Shown: positions 1-5,718 of the stretch, in pieces
Numbering within the stretch: the stretch's first letter is position 1
How the letters are laid out: the number at the start of each line of letters is the position of its first letter
From: an uncultured Clostridia bacterium
GTDB lineage: Bacteria; Bacillota; Clostridia; Christensenellales; CAG-138
Direction of reading: 5' to 3'
Length of the DNA stretch: 11,585 nucleotides
Assembly: GCA_937913075.1 (NCBI GenBank)
Contig: CALEPU010000078.1
Span: 1-11,585 of the forward strand
The notes under the pieces: generated by a model
Databases searched by the model: none
Told to the model about the DNA's origin: nothing
Seen by the model: the letters and a program-made list of their open reading frames with translations, nothing else
Program-made: the position numbers and the translations under genes

Positions 1-6
1 TTTTCG

Positions 7-144
7 TTGACAAGGTGACGGTTCCTCTGTCAATTTATTGTTGCGTTCACCAAACAGTCTTTCCCTCTTGACAGAAGTAACCGTCCCCGTTGTCAAGCCG
101 GCTTGTTTTCAAAAACCTGACAAAAGAACCGTCCCCTTGTCAGG
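7..144. repeat. Three copies of a semi-palindromic 'GACGGTT' intergenic repeat
   Basis: Three related 25-29 bp units lie at about 7-33, 68-96 and 116-144. Each begins with TGACA, ends with TGTCA and has the asymmetric core GGGACGGTT or its complement AACCGTCCC. The first copy reads with GACGGTT on the plus strand and the other two with AACCGTCC, so copies one and two form an inverted pair with a loop of about 35 nt. Two further full copies and one partial copy lie between 2574 and 3106. From memory, similar repeats are common between genes in clostridial genomes, sometimes beside IS200-like (RAYT) transposases. No such transposase is visible here, so that link is an inference. Confidence 0.75.
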
Positions 145-186
145 TCGAGCCTTGCGCCGGCACACCTGCCTCTTCGCGGCTCGGGA

Positions 187-257
187 GCGATATATCCGCT
201 TTGCGGATGCGATATAAGCTCCAATGGAGCTTGCGATATATCTGCCTTGCGGCAGAT
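187..257. repeat. Array of three short hairpins separated by GCGATATA
   Basis: The 8-mer GCGATATA occurs at 187-194, 209-216 and 233-240, a period of 22-24 nt. Each is followed by a different perfect short hairpin: ATCCGC/GCGGAT (194-208), AGCTCC/GGAGCT (217-231) and ATCTGCC/GGCAGAT (240-257). Stem sequences differ between units while the linker is constant, so stem pairing is kept and stem sequence is free to vary. It sits about 55 bp upstream of the lytic transglycosylase start. The function is unknown; it could be a transcribed structured leader, an end-of-gene structure for an unseen upstream gene, or a mobile repeat. Confidence 0.7.
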
Positions 258-311
258 GTGAAGCGATGTAAATAACCGTTACCCGATCACTTAAAAGGAG
301 GGCCCACGTCG

Positions 312-911
312 ATGACCAAACGCGGCAGCAGATCCGGCGCTGCGGGCAAGCTTATAACAGCTCTTATAATTCTCGCGCTTGCCGCCGCCGCGGTTTATTT
401 TGCGTTGGGCAGGCTTGGCAGGGGCTTCATATATCCCCTGAAATATCGCGAGGAGATAATAAACTCGGCAGAGGAATACGGGCTTTCTCCCTGCCTTGTC
501 GCCGCCGTTATCAACACCGAGAGCAGCTTCAGAAGCGACGCGGTATCGGTTGACGGAGCGGTGGGGCTGATGCAGCTCCTTCCCTCCACGGCGGAGTGGA
601 TCGCCTCCATGCGGGGCATGACGTACAGCGAGGAGCAGCTTTCGGATCCCGCTCAAAATATCGACTACGGCTGCTGGCTTTTGAGGTACCTTCTCAATAG
701 ATACGATGGCAGCACGCGCTATGCACTCATAGCCTACAACGCCGGTCACGGCAGGCTCGAGAGCTGGCTTAATAACGAGGATTATATCGACGACAACGGC
801 GAGCTTGCCGTGATACCCTACGGCGAGACGAACGCATACGTCAAAAAGGTCGAAAGGGCGCTTGAAGAATATCGGAAGCGCTATGGTGAACAGCTTGAAA
901 ACGCAGACTGA
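312..911 (+). CDS. Membrane-anchored lytic transglycosylase (SLT domain)
   Basis: A 199-residue protein predicted to cleave the MurNAc-GlcNAc bond of peptidoglycan outside the membrane, leaving 1,6-anhydro ends. Residues 1-13 are basic and 14-33 form one hydrophobic segment, so it should be a membrane-tethered enzyme. The SLT goose-type fold follows: the catalytic glutamate is Glu70 in INTESSF, then GLMQLLPSTA (85-94), and AYNAGHGRL (141-149) closes the active site. These are the hallmark motifs of family 1 lytic transglycosylases. The length matches the short clostridial members. The ATG at 312 has AAGGAGG at 295-301, ten bases upstream. From memory, in Clostridia this gene often sits near coaE and a family 5 solute-binding gene, and here the latter overlaps its end. 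Substrate details cannot be read from sequence. Confidence 0.9.
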   Translation: MTKRGSRSGAAGKLITALIILALAAAAVYFALGRLGRGFIYPLKYREEIINSAEEYGLSPCLVAAVINTESSFRSDAVSVDGAVGLMQLLPSTAEWIASMRGMTYSEEQLSDPAQNIDYGCWLLRYLLNRYDGSTRYALIAYNAGHGRLESWLNNEDYIDDNGELAVIPYGETNAYVKKVERALEEYRKRYGEQLENAD

Positions 912-2538
912 AAGCTTTGATAATATCAAGAAAAAAGGCTATGGAGCTTTCTTTTCGAGGGCGCTTGCGGCGCTTCTTCTGGCGGCGCTCGTCTTCACCT
1001 GCGCGTGCAGGAGCTCAGGCGGAAGCCCAGGGGGAGTCAGCCCTGCGGAGCCGACCGATACTCCCGTGCCCACAGTAATGCCTTCGAGCGGCGGAGTTTT
1101 GCACCTTCCGATGCCCGTCAACGCTCCGCATGACGATCCTCTCGCCGTCAACACTGAGGAGATGCTTTATCTCTTCTCGCTCGTTTACGATAAGCTCATT
1201 GCCGTGGACGATATGGGCGAGCTGACCCCCTGCCTCTGCGAGAGCTGGACAGACGAGGGCGGCGGCTCTTGGCTCCTCAAGCTGAGGGAGAACGCAAGGT
1301 GGCAGGACGGCTCCGGCATGCTCACCGCGCAGGACGCGGTCGATACGTACCTCTCGCTTTGCGAAATGCCGCAGTCCTACTACTATTGGTGCACCGCTCA
1401 CATAATTTCGATGGAGGCGGCTGATACCCATTCCGTCAGGGTCCAAATGGACGTACCGGGGCTTATTGCGCTGTATTCGCTTACGTTCCCTATCAAAAAG
1501 AGCGGCGTGCTCGTCGGCACCGGCGCATACAAGACCTCGCGGGTGGAGGACGATATCATAATCCTCACTGTCAATGACGACTGGTGGGACAGGTCTCCCT
1601 ACATCGAGACGGTAATTTTCGAGGCGAGGGACTCCAACGAGACTGCGCTCGCCTCATACGAGGCGGGTCAGCTCAATATGGTGCCGACCAACCTTTTGAC
1701 CGCGGGCAAATATGCCCAGAAGGGCACGACAGAAGTGCTCGACGTTATGACGCAGGGCATGGAGGTGCTGCTCTTCAACAACAGCGGTCTGTTCGGCGAC
1801 CCCGAAATGCGCATTGCGGTTGCAAGGGGCATAAACCGCAGCAGGATAATCACCAATGTCTACATGAACCGCGCAAGGGTCTGCGACGTGCCGGTACCGC
1901 CGGACAGTTGGCTTTACGACAGCCGCAGCGCAGTTTTGAATTTCGACCGCACAGCCGCGCAAAACGCCGTTATTGACGCGGGCTTTACCGCCGTCGGCGA
2001 GGACGGCGTAAGGTACTCCCCGCGCAGCGGAAAACAGCTTAATGTCAAGCTTTTGACCAGCGCCACCACCGAGAACACTACAAGGTATGACGCGGCGCAG
2101 ATCATAGCCTCACAGCTTTCCGAGCTCGGCTTCGGCGTGGAGGTAGTAACCGCCGAGCATACCTTGGGCGACGATAACAGCCCCTTTGCCGCCGCGCTTG
2201 CCGCGGGCGATTGGGATCTTGCGCTCGTGGGGTTCAACCTCGGCGTCGACTGCGATCCCACACCGTACCTCACCCCCGGCGGGAGCTGCAATTTCACCGG
2301 CTGCGGCGACTCGAAATTCAGTATGCTCATCGACAGGCTGCACCAAGCCCGCACCGAGGAAGCTCTCCGCGAGGCTTATTACGAGCTCCAGGCGTACTTT
2401 GTCGAGCAGGTACCGTTCGTCACGCTCTACTTCCGTCTGAACAGCATAATATGCTCCGCAGATATAAGAGGCATAACGAATGCCCGCGAGCCGGAGCTGC
2501 TTGCAAACGAGAAGGATTGGTACATTGTTAAAGAGTAA
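883..2538 (+). CDS. ABC transporter substrate-binding lipoprotein, family 5 (peptide/nickel type)
   Basis: A 551-residue extracytoplasmic binding protein of the SBP_bac_5 (OppA/DppA) family, expected to capture oligopeptides or a similar ligand for an ABC importer. The N-terminus has a basic stretch, a hydrophobic core (about 25-38) and cysteines at 40 and 42; Cys42 after Ala is the better lipid-attachment site. A Gly/Pro/Thr-rich linker follows. The mature domain shows the family pattern: LYLFSLVYDKL near the start, WLLKLRENARWQDG, and in the C-terminal part WDLALVGFNLGVDCDPTPYL and VPFVTLYFR. I chose the ATG at 883, which overlaps the transglycosylase by 29 nt and has a weak GGAAG five bases upstream. 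TTG at 862 is an in-frame alternative that would add seven residues. No permease or ATPase gene is adjacent, so it is an orphan binding protein probably translated together with the transglycosylase. Confidence 0.88.
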   Translation: MVNSLKTQTESFDNIKKKGYGAFFSRALAALLLAALVFTCACRSSGGSPGGVSPAEPTDTPVPTVMPSSGGVLHLPMPVNAPHDDPLAVNTEEMLYLFSLVYDKLIAVDDMGELTPCLCESWTDEGGGSWLLKLRENARWQDGSGMLTAQDAVDTYLSLCEMPQSYYYWCTAHIISMEAADTHSVRVQMDVPGLIALYSLTFPIKKSGVLVGTGAYKTSRVEDDIIILTVNDDWWDRSPYIETVIFEARDSNETALASYEAGQLNMVPTNLLTAGKYAQKGTTEVLDVMTQGMEVLLFNNSGLFGDPEMRIAVARGINRSRIITNVYMNRARVCDVPVPPDSWLYDSRSAVLNFDRTAAQNAVIDAGFTAVGEDGVRYSPRSGKQLNVKLLTSATTENTTRYDAAQIIASQLSELGFGVEVVTAEHTLGDDNSPFAAALAAGDWDLALVGFNLGVDCDPTPYLTPGGSCNFTGCGDSKFSMLIDRLHQARTEEALREAYYELQAYFVEQVPFVTLYFRLNSIICSADIRGITNAREPELLANEKDWYIVKE

Positions 2539-2574
2539 CCGCTGATCAATTCGTTCTGCGGCGAAGTGTCGATC

Positions 2575-2591
2575 TGACAGCAGGGACGGTT
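2575..2591 (+). repeat. Partial GACGGTT-type repeat
   Basis: TGACAG followed by CAGGGACGGTT matches the left two thirds of the repeat units at 3020 and 7, but the closing TTTTGTCA half is replaced by unrelated bases. It is a truncated or diverged copy. Confidence 0.5.
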
Positions 2592-2671
2592 TGTGCGAAA
2601 GAAAACACTCTATTTCCGTTTATTATATAATGGAAATTGCAGTGCGGCAAGCGAAGACAGCAGCTATTCGA

Positions 2672-2835
2672 CAGCCTTCCCCCTCCGCGGGGAAGGGGGA
2701 CCGCCGGCGAAAGACGGCGGTGGATGAGGGGAGCTTCAAAAGCAATTGCTTTTTCTAAATAGTTACCGAGAAAATCCCCTCATCAGTCAGCCGAGCTTAG
2801 CTCGGCTGACAGCTTCCCCACGGAGGGGGAAGCCT
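2672..2835. repeat. MITE-like palindromic intergenic element
   Basis: A roughly 164-bp imperfect palindrome. The left end (2672-2695, containing CTTCCCCCTCCGCGGGGAAG) pairs with the right end (2813-2835) with one or two mismatches. Further in, GATGAGGGGA (2723-2732) pairs perfectly with TCCCCTCATC (2775-2784). Each half also has its own hairpin: CCGCCG/CGGCGG at 2701-2720 and a perfect 11-bp stem with a 3-nt loop at 2786-2810. There is no coding capacity. From memory, elements with the CTTCCCCC ends and the GATGAGGGG block are very common between genes of gut Clostridia. They behave like non-autonomous mobile repeats. Confidence 0.75.
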
Positions 2836-3019
2836 AAACGTTCAGCAACCGCTTTCGTACATCTATCGAACTAAGCCAATCAATTCAGTGGTTACCGCAG
2901 GGGAAGGTCGGCATGGTCGACCGCTTCACATTTTTCGTGCTCTATCTGTGCCGCAAACCGGCATGAGTGTTCTTTTGTTATGTTTTCGAGTCGAGGAAGC
3001 GGCAGGAGCTTTGCTTCGT

Positions 3020-3105
3020 TGACAAGGGGACGGTTCTTTTGTCAGGAAGTTGTGTTTTTGCAATGAACGAAAGGTTTATCTGACAAAAGAACCGTCCCTC
3101 TGTCA
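3020..3105. repeat. Inverted pair of GACGGTT-type repeats
   Basis: The unit at 3020-3044 and the unit at 3081-3105 are near-perfect reverse complements of one another, 36 nt apart. Each is itself bounded by TGACA and TGTCA. Together they can fold into one long stem of about 25 bp or into two separate short hairpins. The arrangement resembles bacterial REP/BIME pairs. Confidence 0.8.
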
Positions 3106-3218
3106 GGTACAGCTCAAATGCATTACATAAAGCTGAATTGATCAGCGCTTACCTAACCGATACTGACATTTTTTTCGTCCCCATCGAATAGCTTTAAATA
3201 TAATTCGATGGAGGTAAA

Positions 3219-4226
3219 ATGCCCATGTTCAAGATAAATCCTCATGCCCCGCTGTGCGTCCTTCTTGCCGCGCTGATATTGCTCGCCGCGCTGTGCAGCG
3301 CAGGCTGCGGGCTGTTTTCACCGGAGGAGGAGCACCGGGCGAGCCCTACGTATTTTCCCGCGGGACAGCAAATTCAAAGCGAGGAGCCCGCGTTCCTCGG
3401 CGCCTCGGATGAAACGCCCGACGCATCGCAGACCTTCCGCGAGGCGACTGTTTATTACCGCTCCGACGAGGGCTATATAGTGCCGGTCAAAAAGCTTATC
3501 CCGTGGGAGGAGGGCATAGCAAGGGCTTGCCTCGGGTACATGGTCTCAACGCCTGCAAACGATTTGGCTGCAAGCGAGCTTGGGCTAAACACAGTGCTGC
3601 CCGCGGGCGTGAGCTTTACCCTTGCGATAGATAACGGCGAGGCAAAGCTCGACCTTATCGGGCTCGCTCCGCTTGCCGCTGCCGCCGACGAAGCCGCAAT
3701 GCTTGAAGCCGTCATCAATACCCTTACGGAGTTTGCCTCTGTCAGCACCGTCACCGTAACGGTCGAGGGGCGCGGCGGCGCGCTCGCAAACGGCACCGAG
3801 CTTCCAGTCAGAAGCCCGCGCGTCGCATTGAATGTCGAACAGCAGGAGCTTGCGGCGTCCTCGGGAGCGGCGCCCTCAACGCTCTGGTTTCCCAATATGA
3901 GCGGTGCAATATCGGTTCCGGTTACAAGGTATTTCAGCTCGGAGCCTTCGCTCTATAAAAAGGTCGCCGCGCTGATAGAAGGACCCGTTACCGAGGGACT
4001 TCGGTGCTGCTTCCCCAACGGCACTCTGCTGCTTGGCGCAACGCTCGAAAACGGCGTCGTCACTGTAAATCTTTCAGAGGACTTCAAACAGGTAGCCGAT
4101 ACCTACGGGCTCTATACCTTAGCCTGCCGCACGCTCGCGCTGACTCTCGCCGAGGACTTCACGTTCGATAAGCTCGTCACTCAGGTCAACGGCACGGACT
4201 ATATGCCCGAGAACATAGAAGACTGA
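3219..4226 (+). CDS. GerM-like sporulation/germination lipoprotein with two GerMN domains
   Basis: A 335-residue lipoprotein. Residues 10-29 are hydrophobic and end in SAGC, so Cys30 should be lipid-modified. After an acidic linker two copies of the GerMN fold follow, roughly 74-200 and 218-335. The first has ATVYYRSDEGYIVPV and a TLTEFASVSTVTVTVEG strand; the second has LWFPNMSGAISVPVTRYF and GVVTVNLSEDF. Two tandem GerMN domains and a similar length fit Bacillus subtilis GerM (about 366 residues), which acts between the two spore membranes in assembling the SpoIIIA-SpoIIQ complex. I infer a sporulation role, though single GerMN proteins also occur outside sporulation. Start: ATG at 3219 with GGAGG four bases upstream; ATG at 3225 is two codons later at ten bases and equally possible. 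The repeat island separates it from the upstream gene. Confidence 0.85.
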   Translation: MPMFKINPHAPLCVLLAALILLAALCSAGCGLFSPEEEHRASPTYFPAGQQIQSEEPAFLGASDETPDASQTFREATVYYRSDEGYIVPVKKLIPWEEGIARACLGYMVSTPANDLAASELGLNTVLPAGVSFTLAIDNGEAKLDLIGLAPLAAAADEAAMLEAVINTLTEFASVSTVTVTVEGRGGALANGTELPVRSPRVALNVEQQELAASSGAAPSTLWFPNMSGAISVPVTRYFSSEPSLYKKVAALIEGPVTEGLRCCFPNGTLLLGATLENGVVTVNLSEDFKQVADTYGLYTLACRTLALTLAEDFTFDKLVTQVNGTDYMPENIED

Positions 4227-4267
4227 CGCCTGACCGCTTTACCTTGCGTCTATAAGTCAATAAACGC

Positions 4268-4296
4268 TTGCATTAAGCCCCTCCGCATGATATCAT
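4268..4296 (+). promoter_or_regulatory. Weak candidate sigma-A promoter for the 222-residue lipoprotein
   Basis: TTGCAT (4268-4273), a 17-nt spacer and TATCAT (4291-4296) give three and five matches to the two consensus boxes. The predicted start, near 4303, falls in the loop of the hairpin at 4280-4325, so its transcripts would lack the left arm. Confidence 0.3.
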
Positions 4297-4331
4297 ACTG
4301 CTGATAAATGTATGATCCGCGGAGGTTTTTT
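4280..4331 (+). terminator. Terminator-like hairpin overlapping the next gene's ribosome binding site
   Basis: CCTCCGC (4280-4286) pairs with GCGGAGG (4319-4325). An inner ATCATA/TATGAT stem (4292-4297 with 4311-4316) extends it across an asymmetric internal loop. Six T residues follow at 4326-4331, as in an intrinsic terminator for the GerM-like gene that ends 53 bp upstream. The right arm is also the only good Shine-Dalgarno sequence of the gene starting at 4335, so the same hairpin would hide that ribosome binding site. Confidence 0.55.
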
Positions 4332-4334
4332 ATT

Positions 4335-5003
4335 GTGAAGCACGCTCGCTTTTTTTATGCCGTATGCGCTCTTTTGTCGGCGGCGCTCACGCTTTGCGCC
4401 TGCACGGGATGCGGGGGAGCAAAGGAGAACGAAGCTCCCGTCGCAATAGCCTCCCATGCCCCTTCCGAAGAGCCGACAGCCGTCCCCACAGAGGCGGCTA
4501 CGCCGGCACCGACGGCGGAGCCGATGATCGACTATGTCCGCTTTGATAAAGCGCTTTCCAACATCTGCCGCTTTATAGAGGAGCCGGGCGCCGATACCGT
4601 AAGAGAGCTCTATCCTTCGGATTTTTACGAGGGCTTGAAGGGCATTATGGAGTCCGTGCTCAAAGCTGCCGGCATGACGTTCGAGGATCTCGGCTATGCC
4701 GATTTCGAAGGCTTCATGCAGGGCATAATAGGCGATATGGATTTCGCGGGCTATGTAGGCACGCAGGGCATAAAGGACGTAGATAAAGCGGAGTACACAA
4801 TAATCTCCTGCGAGCGCGCACAGGTGAGCTCCATAATGGAAAAGCTCGCGGATATTGCCGAATACCTCGATGAAAATAAGCTCACATCGGCATATAGGCT
4901 CAACGTCGATTTCACCTTCGAGGGCGAGGGAAAAACCGGCTCCAACAACGCCGAGCTCTGCCTTTACGAGTATGACGGGGAGTTTTACGTGCTGTTTGCG
5001 TGA
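4335..5003 (+). CDS. Unrecognised lipoprotein with a Pro/Thr-rich linker
   Basis: A 222-residue protein that I cannot assign to a family. It begins MKHARFF, has a hydrophobic segment (about 6-21) and three cysteines at 21, 23 and 26; Cys23 after Leu-Cys-Ala is the likeliest lipid-attachment site. Residues 40-64 form a Glu/Pro/Thr/Ala linker with repeated PTA-like steps, typical of surface lipoproteins. The mature domain is acidic and probably mostly helical at first (KALSNICRFIEE, MESVLKAAGMTFEDLGY), ending in strands (YRLNVDFTFEGEGK, AELCLYEYDGEFYVLF). That resembles small periplasmic DUF domains with a cystatin-like end, but this is only an impression. Start: GTG at 4335 with GCGGAGG nine bases upstream, preferred over ATG at 4308, which lies upstream of that site and has no ribosome binding site. 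It follows the GerM-like gene on the same strand. Confidence 0.8.
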   Translation: MKHARFFYAVCALLSAALTLCACTGCGGAKENEAPVAIASHAPSEEPTAVPTEAATPAPTAEPMIDYVRFDKALSNICRFIEEPGADTVRELYPSDFYEGLKGIMESVLKAAGMTFEDLGYADFEGFMQGIIGDMDFAGYVGTQGIKDVDKAEYTIISCERAQVSSIMEKLADIAEYLDENKLTSAYRLNVDFTFEGEGKTGSNNAELCLYEYDGEFYVLFA

Positions 5004-5008
5004 GACGG

Positions 5009-5141
5009 AGGGATTGTAGAGCAAATACGCAGTATTCTTCATTAGGGGCTTTACAACCCCTCTTGCTAAATCAATACTGTTAGAAAAAGCAAGCATGGCT
5101 CGTCGGATTTACGCCATGCTTGCTTAATTCAAGCAATCCCT
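5009..5141. repeat. Nested inverted-repeat block between convergent genes
   Basis: AGGGATTG (5009-5016) at the left matches inverted CAATCCCT (5134-5141) at the right. Inside lie CAGTATT/AATACTG (5030-5036 with 5073-5079), TTAG/CTAA and AGGGG/CCCCT as one nested stem, then the perfect 13-bp hairpin at 5087-5125. It holds no gene. It may be simply two converging terminators, or a small MITE-like insertion with 8-bp ends. Confidence 0.4.
5082..5125 (-). terminator. Perfect 13-bp hairpin terminator between convergent genes
   Basis: AAGCAAGCATGGC (5087-5099) pairs perfectly with GCCATGCTTGCTT (5113-5125). Read on the minus strand the stem is followed by a run of five T (complement of 5084-5088), as expected for a terminator of the minus-strand operon ending at 5208. 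On the plus strand it is followed only by AATTC, so termination of the lipoprotein gene there would be weaker. Confidence 0.6.
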
Positions 5142-5154
5142 TGCTCAAAGCTTT

Positions 5155-5201
5155 GCGCCGTTTACACAGGGGCGGAGCAAAGCCCCGCCTGTATTGGGCG
5201 C
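5155..5201 (-). terminator. GC-rich hairpin just after the secreted-protein gene
   Basis: GCGCC (5155-5159) pairs with GGCGC (5197-5201), and ACAGG plus CGG pair with CCG plus CCTGT inside, leaving a two-base bulge. It starts a few bases beyond the minus-strand stop codon but has no T-run. It is more likely an mRNA 3' structure than a terminator; the T-run hairpin lies about 60 bp further on. Confidence 0.35.
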
Positions 5202-5207
5202 ATAGGC

Positions 5208-5705
5208 TCACAGGCAGGTAATATAGCTGGTTGAGACGGTCTTCTTTTCAATAAGCAGCCAGGTTTTTCTTGCAACGAAGTAAGCCGTTGCGCGGTAATA
5301 ATCTCCGCTGTTAAGATTGCTTGCGGTATAGCTGTATGTAAACTGCGTAGTATTCAGGGAATACTGGTCGGTGATCTGCACAACGTCATCCCATGAGCTT
5401 CCGTTCCAATGCTGTATTATCAGCTTTGAAAAGCCGAGCTTTTCCATTGTATCTTCTGTTGTGAGCTTGACGTACACCTTCACCTTGCCAACGGCAGTAG
5501 ACTGAACATAAAAATAATCTACTGTCATATAATGGACAAGGCTGTCGGAAGGTTCTCCGTCCTCATAAAAGAGGTCGGATGTATAGGGCGTTGCGGAAGC
5601 TATGCCCGTGGGAGGCGTATCCGCCTGTTCCCGCTCCGCAAGCACGCTTGCCGAAGACAAACAAACTATGAGTGCGAGAATGAATGCCGAGATTTTTTTA
5701 AACAT
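5208..5705 (-). CDS. Small secreted protein (DUF6147-like)
   Basis: A 165-residue exported protein. MFKKIS, a hydrophobic core (7-20) and SVLA before residue 24 form a classical signal peptide without a lipobox cysteine. The mature part is rich in strands and aromatic residues (VHYMTVDYFYVQS, KVKVYVKLTTEDTMEKLG, IIQHWNGSSWDDVVQ, GDYYRATAYFVARKT), suggesting a compact beta-sandwich. The order of a tested-signal strand, a WNGSSW turn and a GDYYRA strand reminds me of small secreted DUF6147 proteins of Clostridia; this is a resemblance from memory and no function is known to me. The start was placed at 5705 because AAGGAG lies seven bases upstream; the longer frame to 5759 lies inside the upstream gene. 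It starts 13 bp after the DUF4367-like gene, so the two form an operon. Confidence 0.8.
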   Translation of the reverse strand: MFKKISAFILALIVCLSSASVLAEREQADTPPTGIASATPYTSDLFYEDGEPSDSLVHYMTVDYFYVQSTAVGKVKVYVKLTTEDTMEKLGFSKLIIQHWNGSSWDDVVQITDQYSLNTTQFTYSYTASNLNSGDYYRATAYFVARKTWLLIEKKTVSTSYITCL

Positions 5706-5718
5706 GTTTTTTCTCCTT

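Larger units (their letters stand above)
2540..3147. repeat. Non-coding island bounded by perfect 13-bp inverted repeats
   Basis: CGCTGATCAATTC at 2540-2552, two bases after the stop of the binding-protein gene, is the exact reverse complement of GAATTGATCAGCG at 3135-3147. A related ten-base piece, ATCAATTCAG, lies at 2879-2888. The 608 bp between the arms carry no credible gene; they hold a partial GACGGTT repeat (2575-2591), a MITE-like palindrome (2672-2835) and an inverted pair of GACGGTT repeats (3020-3105). This may be a composite element or a site where repeats have piled up. No flanking target duplication is evident. Confidence 0.55.

Noticed and set aside
187..257. CRISPR-like array
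   Set aside because: The repeat is only 8 bp, the spacers are palindromes, there are three units, and no cas genes are present.
90..275. 61-residue plus-strand reading frame across the left repeats
   Set aside because: It runs through the repeat units and the hairpin array, has no ribosome binding site or protein-like composition, and is best seen as a chance frame.
862..882. TTG at 862 as start of the binding protein
   Set aside because: It is possible, but it has no better ribosome binding site than the ATG at 883 and would lengthen the overlap; kept only as an alternative.
291..929. Long minus-strand frames opposite the transglycosylase and other genes
   Set aside because: They mirror GC-rich coding sequence of the real plus-strand genes, lack ribosome binding sites and show no family motifs.
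3199..3204. Perfect TATAAT just upstream of the GerM-like gene
   Set aside because: It would start RNA at about 3211, on top of the ribosome binding site (3210-3214), and there is no -35 box at 16-18 nt. It is probably just AT-rich sequence.
4308..4334. ATG at 4308 as start of the unknown lipoprotein
   Set aside because: The only good ribosome binding site (4319-4325) lies after it, and the extra residues (MYDPRRFFI) lengthen the region before the signal peptide without benefit.
5044..5061. AGGGG/CCCCT hairpin as terminator of the plus-strand lipoprotein gene
   Set aside because: It is only 5 bp with no T-run after it; the 13-bp stem downstream is stronger.
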